NCBI GenBank assembly: GCA_023415595.1
Contig: JAEZJW010000156.1
Coordinates: 1-31,211 of the forward strand
Reading direction: 5' to 3'
DNA: 31,211 nucleotides
DNA from: Bacillota bacterium
GTDB taxonomy: Bacteria > Bacillota > Clostridia > Lachnospirales > Lachnospiraceae
The notes under the pieces were generated by a model, which made no database searches, had not been told where the DNA came from, and saw nothing but the letters and a program-made list of their open reading frames with translations. The position numbers and the translations under genes are program-made. Every line of letters starts with the position of its first letter. Within the stretch, counting starts at the first letter, position 1. Shown one piece after another: positions 1-6,978 of the stretch.

Positions 1-371
1 GCTTCCGATAAATTAATGTTATTCGCCTGGAAGGTCTGCTTTAATTCAGTATCAAACTGCTTCTGATCCTTAACATCCACTCCGGATTTACCGGCGATAT
101 TGAAGATAATTCTCTGATCCCCGGATGCGAGGTCCTCCGTCAGCTGGGTAGTAACCGGACGTCCAACAACATTACTTACAATATCTCCTGCCTTGTTTTC
201 GTCAATTGTACCGGTATAGTTATATTTCAGGAGCGCACCACCCTTGAACTGGATATCCAACTGAACACCGTTAATGAACAGCGCTATAATACCAATTACG
301 AAGATACTTAAGGAGATAGCAAAATATATTTTCCTTTTCTCATAGAACTTAATTATTTTATCCTGATTCAT
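1..371 (-). CDS. secF: SecF, Sec translocon accessory subunit (N-terminal part, truncated by window edge)
   Basis: This encodes the N-terminal 123 residues of SecF, the membrane partner of SecD that uses the proton-motive force to help release exported proteins from the SecYEG channel. The protein opens MNQDKIIKFYEKRKIYFAIS, followed by one hydrophobic segment (about residues 17-34) and then the start of the extracytoplasmic P1-type domain with the family-typical QFKGGALLKY motif. The ATG at 371-369 overlaps the secD stop as ATGA, and an AAGGAGG site lies 8 bases upstream inside secD, so translation is probably coupled. The gene runs off the left edge, so the remaining membrane segments are not visible. 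Confidence 0.93.
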   Translation of the reverse strand, partial: MNQDKIIKFYEKRKIYFAISLSIFVIGIIALFINGVQLDIQFKGGALLKYNYTGTIDENKAGDIVSNVVGRPVTTQLTEDLASGDQRIIFNIAGKSGVDVKDQKQFDTELKQTFQANNINLSE

Positions 372-1636
372 AATGTGATCCTCCTTGACCAGCAGGTGTA
401 CAATTTCGGCTTACGCAAGAATTTATAGTTACTCAAGGAGCGGATCATCAGACGGGACGCCGTCACACCTGCAACAAAGTTAAATACGATTCCTGTAAAT
501 AAGGAATAAGCAAAGGAAAGTAATGAACCGGAACCTAGTGTCATCAGTATGACTGCAACGATCAGCACGGTGATATTACCATCAAATACGGAAGTAAACG
601 CATTCTTAAAGCCTGCTGCGATAGCAGAGGATACGCTCTTACCAGCCTTGATTTCCTCACTGATACGTTCCGATATGATAACATTCGCATCCACACCCAT
701 ACCGATGGATAGGATGATACCTGCGATACCGGTCAGGGTAAGGGTCATCTGAGGTATGGATAAGGAAAGTATCTGGCCGGTAATCTGAATCATTAGGGAT
801 ATACATGCAACCACCCCTGGCAGCTTATAATAAGAAATCAGCATAATACAAATTAAAATAAATGCAATCAAGCCCGCCTGAAGCATTACACTTAAGGCTC
901 CGGAACCTAAGGAAGGGCTGATTGTGGAATAATTCTTTGTTACCATGGAGAAAGGAAGAGCACCGGAATTAATCTTATCGGATAACAATTGTGCATCTTC
1001 ATAGGTATCCTGTCCGGTAATCATAGCTTCTCCGGTCGTAATCGGATTGATTACCCTGGCATTTGAGATCTCCTCTTCATCCAGGAAGATTCTGATGTTC
1101 TTACCGAGGAAATTCGTCGTTGCTTCACTGAACAGTCTGGTTCCCTCCGCGTCAAAAGTAAGGCTCACGATAAAGCCTTCACCGGCCCTCTGTCCTACTC
1201 CGGGCTTACTGGTCTTAACATGGGATCCGGTGAGTATTACCTTATCATCCGGGCCAACGAAGGTTAACTGCGCTGTATCACCAAGCTCAGAGATAGCTTT
1301 CTCAGGGTTAAAATCCTTCTCATCCGCTTTCCAGGGGAAACGGACGAGTACATAACCATTTCCTTCATCCGTGGTTACATCACGGTCCAGAATATTTTGT
1401 TTATCTAATCGTAATTCTATAATGGTACGGGCCGCTTCCAACTCAGACGCGGTCGGCTTACGGTTCAGATCCACCGGCTGATATACGGCTTCCACTCCTC
1501 CTCGGATATCAATACCATAACGCATATCAGGCGATCCCAGAACCTTAAAGCTGCCCATATTAATGCCAAAAATAGCAGTATAGACCATCAGGAGAGCGAT
1601 CGCAACGATAATAAAAAATACTGACTTTTTCTTCAT
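368..1636 (-). CDS. secD: SecD, protein translocase subunit
   Basis: SecD acts with SecF in the membrane to drive late steps of Sec-dependent export. The 422-residue product has one N-terminal membrane segment (about 5-25), a periplasm-facing-type P1 region beginning with DIRGGVEAVYQP, and a C-terminal block of about five membrane segments. That block carries GMGVDANVIISERI, the conserved SecD/SecF loop motif. I chose the ATG at 1636 (MKKKSVFF) because AAAGGA precedes it at good distance; the frame is open further upstream, but that part lacks a ribosome site. The length is typical of clostridial SecD, which is shorter than the Escherichia coli protein. It overlaps secF and follows a small membrane-protein gene by 52 bases, suggesting one operon. 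Confidence 0.95.
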   Translation of the reverse strand: MKKKSVFFIIVAIALLMVYTAIFGINMGSFKVLGSPDMRYGIDIRGGVEAVYQPVDLNRKPTASELEAARTIIELRLDKQNILDRDVTTDEGNGYVLVRFPWKADEKDFNPEKAISELGDTAQLTFVGPDDKVILTGSHVKTSKPGVGQRAGEGFIVSLTFDAEGTRLFSEATTNFLGKNIRIFLDEEEISNARVINPITTGEAMITGQDTYEDAQLLSDKINSGALPFSMVTKNYSTISPSLGSGALSVMLQAGLIAFILICIMLISYYKLPGVVACISLMIQITGQILSLSIPQMTLTLTGIAGIILSIGMGVDANVIISERISEEIKAGKSVSSAIAAGFKNAFTSVFDGNITVLIVAVILMTLGSGSLLSFAYSLFTGIVFNFVAGVTASRLMIRSLSNYKFLRKPKLYTCWSRRITL

Positions 1637-1688
1637 TCTTTCTGTCCTTTCTATCTTATCTTTTACCTGCTTAGTGCAGAATTTCCGT

Positions 1689-2156
1689 TCATATCTTACT
1701 ATTCTCTGGAGGAGCATGTCCACCGATGGAGAGTGCCAACAAGGATTTGCAGTAAGCCTTCCGGTTCGAATAAATCTGCCTGAAGCTTCTCAGTATCCAT
1801 ATTCCCATGATGAAGATCGCAACTGCATAGAAGCTCTGACTGATCAGCCTTCTGATATCCTTGATCTTCTGATCTGACGGTCCACCGATCCGAATTCTCT
1901 GCTGCCTGTCCGGTTCACTCACATCGGAAGGGATATAATAGTCCCCAAATCGAAAATTCGGAGAGTACAGGTAACCCTCAGCTTTGGTTTTCCCGGTTGC
2001 TGTAACAGTCTCGGCAGCACCTAATGGGTGAAGTACAGTAATCAGGGCCTGCAGAATTAAAACAGTACTAAGAACCATAGTAATCCCCTGGTCCAGGAAC
2101 ATGTTTTTGGATTTCCCGACAGGATTTTTCGAGTTTCCTAATCTGAACACACCCAT
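1689..2156 (-). CDS. Unrecognised small membrane protein upstream of secD
   Basis: I do not recognise this 155-residue protein. It has a hydrophobic segment at about residues 25-45 (GITMVLSTVLILQALITVL), a polar middle of about 60 residues, and a second hydrophobic segment at about 108-124 followed by a basic stretch. Both termini could therefore sit in the cytoplasm with the polar loop outside. ATG 2156 is chosen because GGAGGGGG lies 8 bases upstream; a GTG at 2165 is embedded in that site. It precedes secD by 52 bases on the same strand and is probably co-transcribed with secDF. A link to export is inference from position only. Confidence 0.75.
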   Translation of the reverse strand: MGVFRLGNSKNPVGKSKNMFLDQGITMVLSTVLILQALITVLHPLGAAETVTATGKTKAEGYLYSPNFRFGDYYIPSDVSEPDRQQRIRIGGPSDQKIKDIRRLISQSFYAVAIFIMGIWILRSFRQIYSNRKAYCKSLLALSIGGHAPPENSKI

Positions 2157-2251
2157 TACTGACACCCCCTCCGTAAAAATATCGTACTATGTTAAATTAA
2201 CACAAGATAAGGCTTTTGTATACTAAAATTTTATGCCTTCCTACAAAATAT

Positions 2252-2265
2252 CGAACATATGTTTG
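2252..2265. promoter_or_regulatory. LexA (SOS) box
   Basis: The 14-mer CGAACATATGTTTG matches the Gram-positive LexA/DinR operator consensus CGAACRNRYGTTYG at every position. It overlaps the first three bases of the -35 hexamer of the radical SAM gene promoter, where bound LexA should block RNA polymerase. The divergent gene at 1689-2156 could share the control. Confidence 0.75.
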
Positions 2266-2291
2266 ACTATTATTTTAATCAATGATATAAT
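2263..2291 (+). promoter_or_regulatory. Sigma-A promoter of the radical SAM gene
   Basis: TTGACT (2263-2268) and TATAAT (2286-2291) are separated by 17 bases. A TGA just before the -10 hexamer adds an extended -10 signature. Transcription would start near 2298, leaving about 32 bases before the ATG at 2330. Confidence 0.85.
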
Positions 2292-2329
2292 AAGTGAAGC
2301 TAGGTAACATCCGTTTTGGAGGTGCGAAA

Positions 2330-3601
2330 ATGGTTCATGTGAATTCCATCCAGACTTTATCTCTGCAGGATAAGCTTCTCAAGATGCAGGAGGATGCACA
2401 GTATGATGTGGCAGATGCCGAGCTGTCGTACGGACAGGGGGGAAATGAGCAGGAATGTATCCCGGATCCTTCCATCTTCAGGGGTATCCGTTCTTCCGGA
2501 AACCCTCCGAAGGTGCCAAAGGTATTTCTTTCGAACCATTGCATCTTCAATTGTGCTTACTGTGGGTGCAGAGCCAGCCGTGAGGACACGATCAGGTATT
2601 GCAGCCAACCGAGAGAGATGGCCGAGTTATCGGTAAGGACCGCTATGGAAAACGGACATGGTGTGTTTGTCACCTCGGCCATCTGTCAGAATGCCAATTA
2701 TACTGAGGAACTAATTATTGAGACTCTGCGGATTATGAGGGAGGAGCTATTCTATAACGGCTATATCCATGCGAAGGTAATGCCGGGAACTGATCCTATG
2801 CTGATCGCGAAAGCCGGCAGATATGCCAACCGCTTAAGTGTTAATATCGAGGTTGCGAGAAATTCCGGGTACGAGAGAGTTGCCAAGCAGAAGAATAAAT
2901 ATAATATATTGGAGCCGATGCAGGCAATCAGTGAATTGGTTCAAAGTGCCAGACAGTATAAGAGCAGGACTCCGGTTCTTTTAAGGTCCCAGACCACACA
3001 GCTGATGGCAGGAAGTTCTGAGGAGACTGACAGGACCATTATGACTTTATCCAAGGCCTTATATCAGAAATATCGATTGAGCCGTGTTTATTATACCGCC
3101 TTCAAATATCTTCAGCCTGCCAAAGGCTATGATGAGCTGCCCGCTACTGCTACCCCCTTATGGCGGGTACACAGGCTGTATCAGGCAGACCGCCTCCAGC
3201 AGCTCTATGGCTTTACTCCGGATGAGGTTGCACCGGAGCAGGCCCCAAACCTTGCAGAGGACATGGATCCAAAGCTTTCCTGGGCTTTGCGGAATATTCA
3301 CCTGTTTCCGATCGAAGTAAATACGGCTGATTATGAACAGCTGCTTCGGGTCCCAGGAATCGGACTGACCTATGCGCAAAAGATCCTCCGTGCCAGATTA
3401 CACGGAACTGTCACTCATCAGACCCTGCGGAAAATGGGTGTTATTATGAAGAAGAGCTCCTATTTTATTACCTGTAATGGTAAATATGAGGGTGGGAGGC
3501 TTCTTGATGAGCCCGGACTGTTGTATGAATTACTGAAGGATAAACCACTCATGGAGGAATCTTCATCCGGTCCGTGCAGCAAGTTTACCCCTGTAGAATA
3601 G
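2330..3601 (+). CDS. Putative DNA modification/repair radical SAM protein
   Basis: This 423-residue protein belongs to the radical SAM family described as putative DNA modification/repair proteins (TIGR03916 type). The iron-sulfur/SAM motif CxxxCxxC is visible as C71-IFN-C75-AY-C78. A helix-hairpin-helix unit near residues 328-360 (EVNTADYEQLLRVPGIGL) is a common sequence-independent DNA-binding fold. The chemistry is unknown. ATG 2330 follows GGAGGT by 6 bases; an upstream in-frame GTG at 2294 lies at about the transcription start and is rejected. A LexA box over the promoter supports a DNA-damage role. The family is often found beside a TIGR03915/DUF4130 partner gene, which is not next to it here: the next gene is a small membrane protein. 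Confidence 0.88.
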   Translation: MVHVNSIQTLSLQDKLLKMQEDAQYDVADAELSYGQGGNEQECIPDPSIFRGIRSSGNPPKVPKVFLSNHCIFNCAYCGCRASREDTIRYCSQPREMAELSVRTAMENGHGVFVTSAICQNANYTEELIIETLRIMREELFYNGYIHAKVMPGTDPMLIAKAGRYANRLSVNIEVARNSGYERVAKQKNKYNILEPMQAISELVQSARQYKSRTPVLLRSQTTQLMAGSSEETDRTIMTLSKALYQKYRLSRVYYTAFKYLQPAKGYDELPATATPLWRVHRLYQADRLQQLYGFTPDEVAPEQAPNLAEDMDPKLSWALRNIHLFPIEVNTADYEQLLRVPGIGLTYAQKILRARLHGTVTHQTLRKMGVIMKKSSYFITCNGKYEGGRLLDEPGLLYELLKDKPLMEESSSGPCSKFTPVE

Positions 3602-3649
3602 CTTGACTCCGGATTCCGATACTGTGATTAATAGTTCGCACCGGGTACC

Positions 3650-3680
3650 AGGGTGTTATGTGAACATCCCTTGCTTTTTT
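3650..3680 (+). terminator. Rho-independent terminator after the radical SAM gene
   Basis: AGGGTGTT (3650-3657) pairs with AACATCCCT (3663-3671) with one bulged T around a 5-base loop. TGC and six T residues (3675-3680) follow. Confidence 0.6.
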
Positions 3681-3699
3681 ACCAGCTATTCATTATAAT
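3671..3699 (+). promoter_or_regulatory. Possible sigma-A promoter of the small membrane protein gene
   Basis: TTGCTT (3671-3676) and TATAAT (3694-3699) have a 17-base spacer. The -35 box overlaps the tail of the preceding terminator, so this rests mainly on the -10 match. Confidence 0.45.
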
Positions 3700-3737
3700 T
3701 GATCTTATCAACACTTAGATAAGAAAGGATACTTCCT

Positions 3738-3980
3738 ATGAATAAAGTAAAGCGTATTGCCTCCCTAATCGGTGTCCTGCTGATTCTGTCGTTATTTATC
3801 CTATCCCTGATTGCGGCTATCTTTGCCAAAGAATCTGCCAAGGCATTATTCCTGTCTGCAATTTTCTCTACTCTGGTCATTCCGATTATGATTTATGGCT
3901 TTATAGAAGTGTATAAGTTCGTTCACCGGAATGATCCTCCCAAGCAGGACAAGCTGCAAACACCTGCCGGCAAGAAGTAA
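3738..3980 (+). CDS. Small two-helix membrane protein, unknown function
   Basis: This is an 80-residue protein with two hydrophobic segments (about residues 8-29 and 36-56) and a charged, proline-containing C-terminal tail (HRNDPPKQDK) likely in the cytoplasm. AGAAAGGA lies about 9 bases before the ATG. It has its own promoter-like sequence and is followed by a terminator, so it seems monocistronic. I do not recognise a family. An overlapping minus-strand frame exists but lacks a ribosome site and gives no sensible protein. Confidence 0.65.
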   Translation: MNKVKRIASLIGVLLILSLFILSLIAAIFAKESAKALFLSAIFSTLVIPIMIYGFIEVYKFVHRNDPPKQDKLQTPAGKK

Positions 3981-4018
3981 GATTCTACCCGGAGAATCCA
4001 TAGGAGGAACCTATGGAT
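3981..4018. repeat. Pair of mutually exclusive inverted repeats
   Basis: GATTCT (3981-3986) can pair with AGAATC (3993-3998). ATCCATAGG (3996-4004) can pair perfectly with CCTATGGAT (4010-4018). The two hairpins share bases, so only one can form at a time. No T tract follows, so these are not terminators by themselves; one follows 26 bases later. Confidence 0.4.
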
Positions 4019-4043
4019 AGAATGTCATCGCATAAACAACCAA

Positions 4044-4070
4044 GAGGAAGCTGTTAAGCTTCCTCTTTTA
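4044..4070 (+). terminator. Rho-independent terminator between the small membrane gene and rarA
   Basis: GAGGAAGCT (4044-4052) and AGCTTCCTC (4057-4065) form a perfect 9-bp stem with loop GTTA and a short T run on the plus strand. The stem includes the last codons and stop of rarA on the other strand, where the following TTGGTTGTTT may give weak termination too. Confidence 0.7.
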
Positions 4071-5376
4071 TCTTCTGTAAGTATTCCTTAATCTTCTTCT
4101 CATAGCCGTTATCCGAAGGAGCATAGAATACACGGCCAACCAGTTCATCCGGAAGATACTGCTGCTCCACATAATGGTTCTTGAAATCGTGGGCATATAG
4201 ATAACCGATCCCATGTCCCAGCTTGGAGGCTCCCTTATAGTGCGCATCCATCAGATGGGGCGGAATTGTCGCTGTCTTTTCATTCTCTACGGCCTCCATT
4301 GCTGCGCCGATGGCACAGACAGCGGAATTGCTTTTAGGGGCACAGGCCACATAGGTTGCTGCCTGGGAAAGTACAATCTGAGCTTCCGGCATACCGAGCC
4401 TCTCTACAGCCAGGGCTGCCGAAGCAGCTACAACAATCGCATTCGGATCAGCATTTCCCACATCCTCCGAAGCACAGATCATGATACGTCTGGCAATAAA
4501 GGCTACCTCTTCCCCTGCATACAGCATGCGCGCCAGATAATAAACCGCAGCATCCGGATCCGAGCCCCGCATACTCTTGATAAAGGCTGAGATAGTATCA
4601 TAATGATTATCCCCGTCCTTATCGTACTTTAATACCCTCTTCTGGATACATTCCGATGCCACCGGCAGTGTAATATGGATCAAGCCGTCCTCTGACCGTT
4701 CCGTAGTCAGTACCCCCAGCTCGATCGCATTCAAGGCTGCTCTGGCATCACCGTTGGACACATCGGCTAAAAATTCCAAGGCATCCTCCTGCAGTACCGC
4801 CTTGTAAGCTCCCAGTCCTCTCTCCTCATCCGTCCCCGCCCGTTTCAGAAGAGTCTTGATATCCTCCTTCTCCAGGGGCTTCAGTTCAAAGATGATGGAG
4901 CGGGACAATAGAGCAGAGTTAACCTCGAAATAGGGGTTCTCGGTAGTTGCACCGATCAGTACCACAGTTCCGTCCTCCACGAAGGGAAGCAGATAATCCT
5001 GCTGCCCCTTATTAAAGCGATGAATCTCATCGATGAACAGGATGGTCTTCTTCCCATACATCCCGAGGTTGTTCTTCGCCTCCGCCACCACAGCTTCCAT
5101 ATCCTTCTTCCCTGCAGCCGTAGCATTGATCTGAGTGAAGATGGCGCTGGTGGTATTGGCAATTACCTTCGCCAGGGTGGTCTTACCGGTGCCCGGCGGT
5201 CCGTAGAACAGAATAGAGCTGATCTTATCCGCTTTGATTGCACGGTATAGGAGCTTGTCCTTTCCTATAATATGGCTCTGCCCTACAACCTCCTCAAGAC
5301 TCATCGGCCTGAGCCTGGAGGCCAGAGGTCCTTCCTTCTTCATAGAATTCGTTCTCATATAGTCAAATAGATCCAA
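4054..5376 (-). CDS. rarA: RarA/MgsA-type AAA+ ATPase, replication-associated recombination protein
   Basis: RarA is a clamp-loader-like AAA+ ATPase that acts at stalled replication forks. The 440-residue protein shows Walker A GPPGTGKT (59-66), Walker B ILFIDEIH (112-119), sensor 1 GATTENP and the SRS-type arginine-finger motif ALLSRS, followed by the C-terminal tetramerisation domain ending in a lid with ASKLGHGIGY. I chose the TTG at 5376 because GGAGGG lies 8 bases upstream and the resulting start MDLFDYMR fits this family. An in-frame GTG at 5385 directly abuts the ribosome site, with no spacer. The 3' end is inside a bidirectional hairpin. It is transcribed alone, divergent from the DUF4250 gene. 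Confidence 0.93.
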   Translation of the reverse strand: MDLFDYMRTNSMKKEGPLASRLRPMSLEEVVGQSHIIGKDKLLYRAIKADKISSILFYGPPGTGKTTLAKVIANTTSAIFTQINATAAGKKDMEAVVAEAKNNLGMYGKKTILFIDEIHRFNKGQQDYLLPFVEDGTVVLIGATTENPYFEVNSALLSRSIIFELKPLEKEDIKTLLKRAGTDEERGLGAYKAVLQEDALEFLADVSNGDARAALNAIELGVLTTERSEDGLIHITLPVASECIQKRVLKYDKDGDNHYDTISAFIKSMRGSDPDAAVYYLARMLYAGEEVAFIARRIMICASEDVGNADPNAIVVAASAALAVERLGMPEAQIVLSQAATYVACAPKSNSAVCAIGAAMEAVENEKTATIPPHLMDAHYKGASKLGHGIGYLYAHDFKNHYVEQQYLPDELVGRVFYAPSDNGYEKKIKEYLQKIKEEA

Positions 5377-5391
5377 TTTTATCACCCTCCG

Positions 5392-5422
5392 TTTTCCGGA
5401 TTGCCGGGAATGCCCCGGAAAA
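5392..5422. repeat. Inverted repeat in the rarA 5' leader
   Basis: TTTTCCGG (5392-5399) and CCGGAAAA (5415-5422) are perfect inverted arms. They sit just upstream of the rarA ribosome site, in the divergent space shared with the DUF4250 gene. This could be an operator or a leader hairpin; the sequence does not decide. Confidence 0.35.
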
Positions 5423-5428
5423 ATCGTA

Positions 5429-5458
5429 TTGTATTTTAGGTAGAATTATGTGTAAAAT
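5429..5458 (+). promoter_or_regulatory. Possible sigma-A promoter of the DUF4250 gene
   Basis: TTGTAT (5429-5434) and TAAAAT (5453-5458) are separated by 18 bases, placing a start about 20 bases before the gene. Confidence 0.4.
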
Positions 5459-5484
5459 AAGATAATAAACGTAAGGAGAAACCA

Positions 5485-5667
5485 ATGAACCTACCAAAGG
5501 ATCCTATTATCCTATTAAGCTTTATCAATACAAAATTAAGAGATTACTATCCATCCCTTGAGGAGCTTTGCCTGAGTATGACGGTTGACTTAAAACACCT
5601 GGTGGATACCCTTTCCTCAGTTGGCTATCAGTATGACCGATCACAGAACCGTTTTATTTCGAAGTAG
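5485..5667 (+). CDS. DUF4250 domain small protein
   Basis: The 60-residue product MNLPKDPIILLSFINTKLRD... matches the DUF4250 family of small cytoplasmic proteins common in Clostridia, whose function is unknown. The whole protein is the domain; its middle (SLEELCLSMTVDLKHLVDTL) resembles a compact helical, possibly DNA-contacting fold, but that is inference. AAGGAGA precedes the ATG by 8 bases. Its 3' end overlaps the 3' end of the VanZ-like gene by 14 bases on the opposite strand, so the two convergent messages share complementary tails. Confidence 0.85.
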   Translation: MNLPKDPIILLSFINTKLRDYYPSLEELCLSMTVDLKHLVDTLSSVGYQYDRSQNRFISK

Positions 5668-6151
5668 GCTCCGTCTTATTTCTGCGATTTTTAAAACGTC
5701 GGAACATTGCTGCTGCCAGAAGAAAAAGGAATGCTCCCATTGCGGCACCGGAAGTATCAATCATTACATCCTTAAACTCTCCGCTTCTGCCGGGTACGAA
5801 TCTCTGATGGAATTCGTCCGATGCAGCATAAGCCGCAGATATCAGGACAGCTAGGAACCAAAGCTTTCCGCCCTTAATCCTGCGGATCCACAGGGGAAGG
5901 CAGATTGCTGCTGCCAGAATGGCATATTCGGTCACATGGGCTGCTTTTCTGATATAATGATCAAGAATAAGAAGCCGATCATAATTAAGCTCCTCCACAT
6001 GACTGTCTGTAATTTTCTCATATAGACTCATGACATAATCTGCAATCCTTAAGCTGTTCTCACCCGAAACAGAAGCTGGTTTGGACGAAAAACTAAAAAT
6101 CACCAGCATCATAAGGATTGCCGGAAGCCATGATAAATGCTTCTTCTTCAT
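5654..6151 (-). CDS. VanZ-family membrane protein
   Basis: This 165-residue membrane protein has about four hydrophobic segments. VanZ-family marks include the early FSFSSKP stretch, DHYIRKAAHVTEYAILA and SDEFHQRFVPGRSGEFKDVMID with the conserved DEFHQ and DV.ID residues. VanZ of glycopeptide-resistance clusters gives low-level teicoplanin tolerance; chromosomal homologues in Clostridia are mostly uncharacterised, and there are no van genes here, so no resistance is implied. ATG 6151 is preceded by GGAGGAAGAG; the frame is open 93 bases upstream, but that includes the promoter. The promoter carries a LexA-like palindrome over its -35 box. The tail overlaps the DUF4250 gene. Confidence 0.88.
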   Translation of the reverse strand: MKKKHLSWLPAILMMLVIFSFSSKPASVSGENSLRIADYVMSLYEKITDSHVEELNYDRLLILDHYIRKAAHVTEYAILAAAICLPLWIRRIKGGKLWFLAVLISAAYAASDEFHQRFVPGRSGEFKDVMIDTSGAAMGAFLFLLAAAMFRRFKNRRNKTEPTSK

Positions 6152-6178
6152 CTCTTCCTCCACAATAATACTTAAATC

Positions 6179-6206
6179 ATTATAACACATTTCACTAAAA
6201 TCGCAA
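6179..6206 (-). promoter_or_regulatory. Sigma-A promoter of the VanZ-like gene
   Basis: On the minus strand, TTGCGA (6206-6201) and TATAAT (6184-6179) are separated by 16 bases, with a TGT extended -10. Transcription should begin near 6172, about 20 bases before the ATG. Confidence 0.7.
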
Positions 6207-6217
6207 ACATATGTTTT
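6204..6217. promoter_or_regulatory. LexA-like palindrome over the VanZ-gene -35 box
   Basis: On the minus strand the 14-mer is AAAACATATGTTTG, 12 of 14 positions identical to the LexA box at 2252-2265, including the ACATATGT core. It overlaps the -35 hexamer in the same register as at the radical SAM gene. The outer CG is replaced by AA, so LexA binding is uncertain. Confidence 0.4.
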
Positions 6218-6238
6218 GCAACCGGATGCATTCTTAAG

Positions 6239-6267
6239 TTGCATGCTTTCCGTTCGGTTGTTATAAT
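6239..6267 (+). promoter_or_regulatory. Sigma-A promoter of yigZ
   Basis: TTGCAT (6239-6244) and TATAAT (6262-6267) have a 17-base spacer and a TGT extended -10 signature. The start would be near 6274, about 36 bases before the ATG. Confidence 0.7.
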
Positions 6268-6309
6268 ATAGGTATTTAGGACAAATGATGTGAGGGAGGA
6301 AATCGTGCC

Positions 6310-6978
6310 ATGGATCTGAAGGCAGAGGTATATCGGACGGTATTTCGAGGCGGAACAGGTGAAATTATAATGAAGAAATCCCGTTTTATTGCCACGGTCA
6401 GCCCTGTCAGTTCTGAAGAAGAGGCTTTGGAATTCATAGAAGGATTAAAGAAAAAATACTGGGATGCCTCCCATAACTGCTATGCTTATATCATAGGTAC
6501 GAAGAATCCGCTCATGCGCTGTTCTGATGACGGAGAGCCCAGTAAAACAGCCGGAAAACCAATGCTGGATATCCTTATTTCCCATGAGCTCACCAATCTG
6601 GTGGTCGTCGTCACCAGATATTTTGGTGGTACTCTCCTTGGCACCGGTGGCTTGGTGAAAGCATATCAATCCGCTGCATTGGAGGGACTAAACCAAAGTC
6701 TTATCATAAAAAAAGAGCTTGGACTCCGCATGTGTTTAACAACGGATTACAATCTCATTGGTAAGCTTCAATATTATATCGGGCAGGAGGAGCTTCCCAT
6801 CCTTACCTCTGATTATACTGATGTGGTTATGCTGGAGATCCTTGTTCCGGCAGAGAAAGTAACCGTCTTCATGAAGAAGGTTACGGAACTATCCAACGGT
6901 ACTTTAAACCCAGACGTAATAGAACAGGTATACTTCTCTATTATAAATAAGGAAGTACACCTGTTTCAAATGAATTAA
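6310..6978 (+). CDS. yigZ: YigZ / IMPACT family protein
   Basis: The 222-residue protein belongs to the YigZ/IMPACT (UPF0029) family, linked in eukaryotes to translational control and of unsettled role in bacteria. The N-terminal IMPACT domain shows KKSRFIATVSPV, SHNCYAYIIG, the signature DDGEPSKTAGKPMLDIL and VVVTRYFGGTLLGTGGLVKAY. A C-terminal ferredoxin-like domain (about 140-215) follows. AGGGAGGA lies about 10 bases before the ATG. It has its own promoter, divergent from the VanZ-like gene. Its stop overlaps the stop of the convergent DUF6514 gene by 4 bases. Confidence 0.93.
   Translation: MDLKAEVYRTVFRGGTGEIIMKKSRFIATVSPVSSEEEALEFIEGLKKKYWDASHNCYAYIIGTKNPLMRCSDDGEPSKTAGKPMLDILISHELTNLVVVVTRYFGGTLLGTGGLVKAYQSAALEGLNQSLIIKKELGLRMCLTTDYNLIGKLQYYIGQEELPILTSDYTDVVMLEILVPAEKVTVFMKKVTELSNGTLNPDVIEQVYFSIINKEVHLFQMN

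Noticed and set aside
1637..1723. 29-residue N-terminal extension of SecD
   Set aside because: It would overlap the 3' end of the upstream gene, has no ribosome site, and precedes the natural first membrane segment.
4213..4590. 125-codon plus-strand frame inside rarA
   Set aside because: It is antisense to an intact rarA with all ATPase motifs and has no start context; a codon-structure shadow.
5654..6151. Glycopeptide resistance locus suggested by the VanZ-like gene
   Set aside because: There are no vanA/H/X/R/S-type genes nearby. Chromosomal VanZ-like proteins are widespread and not evidence of resistance.
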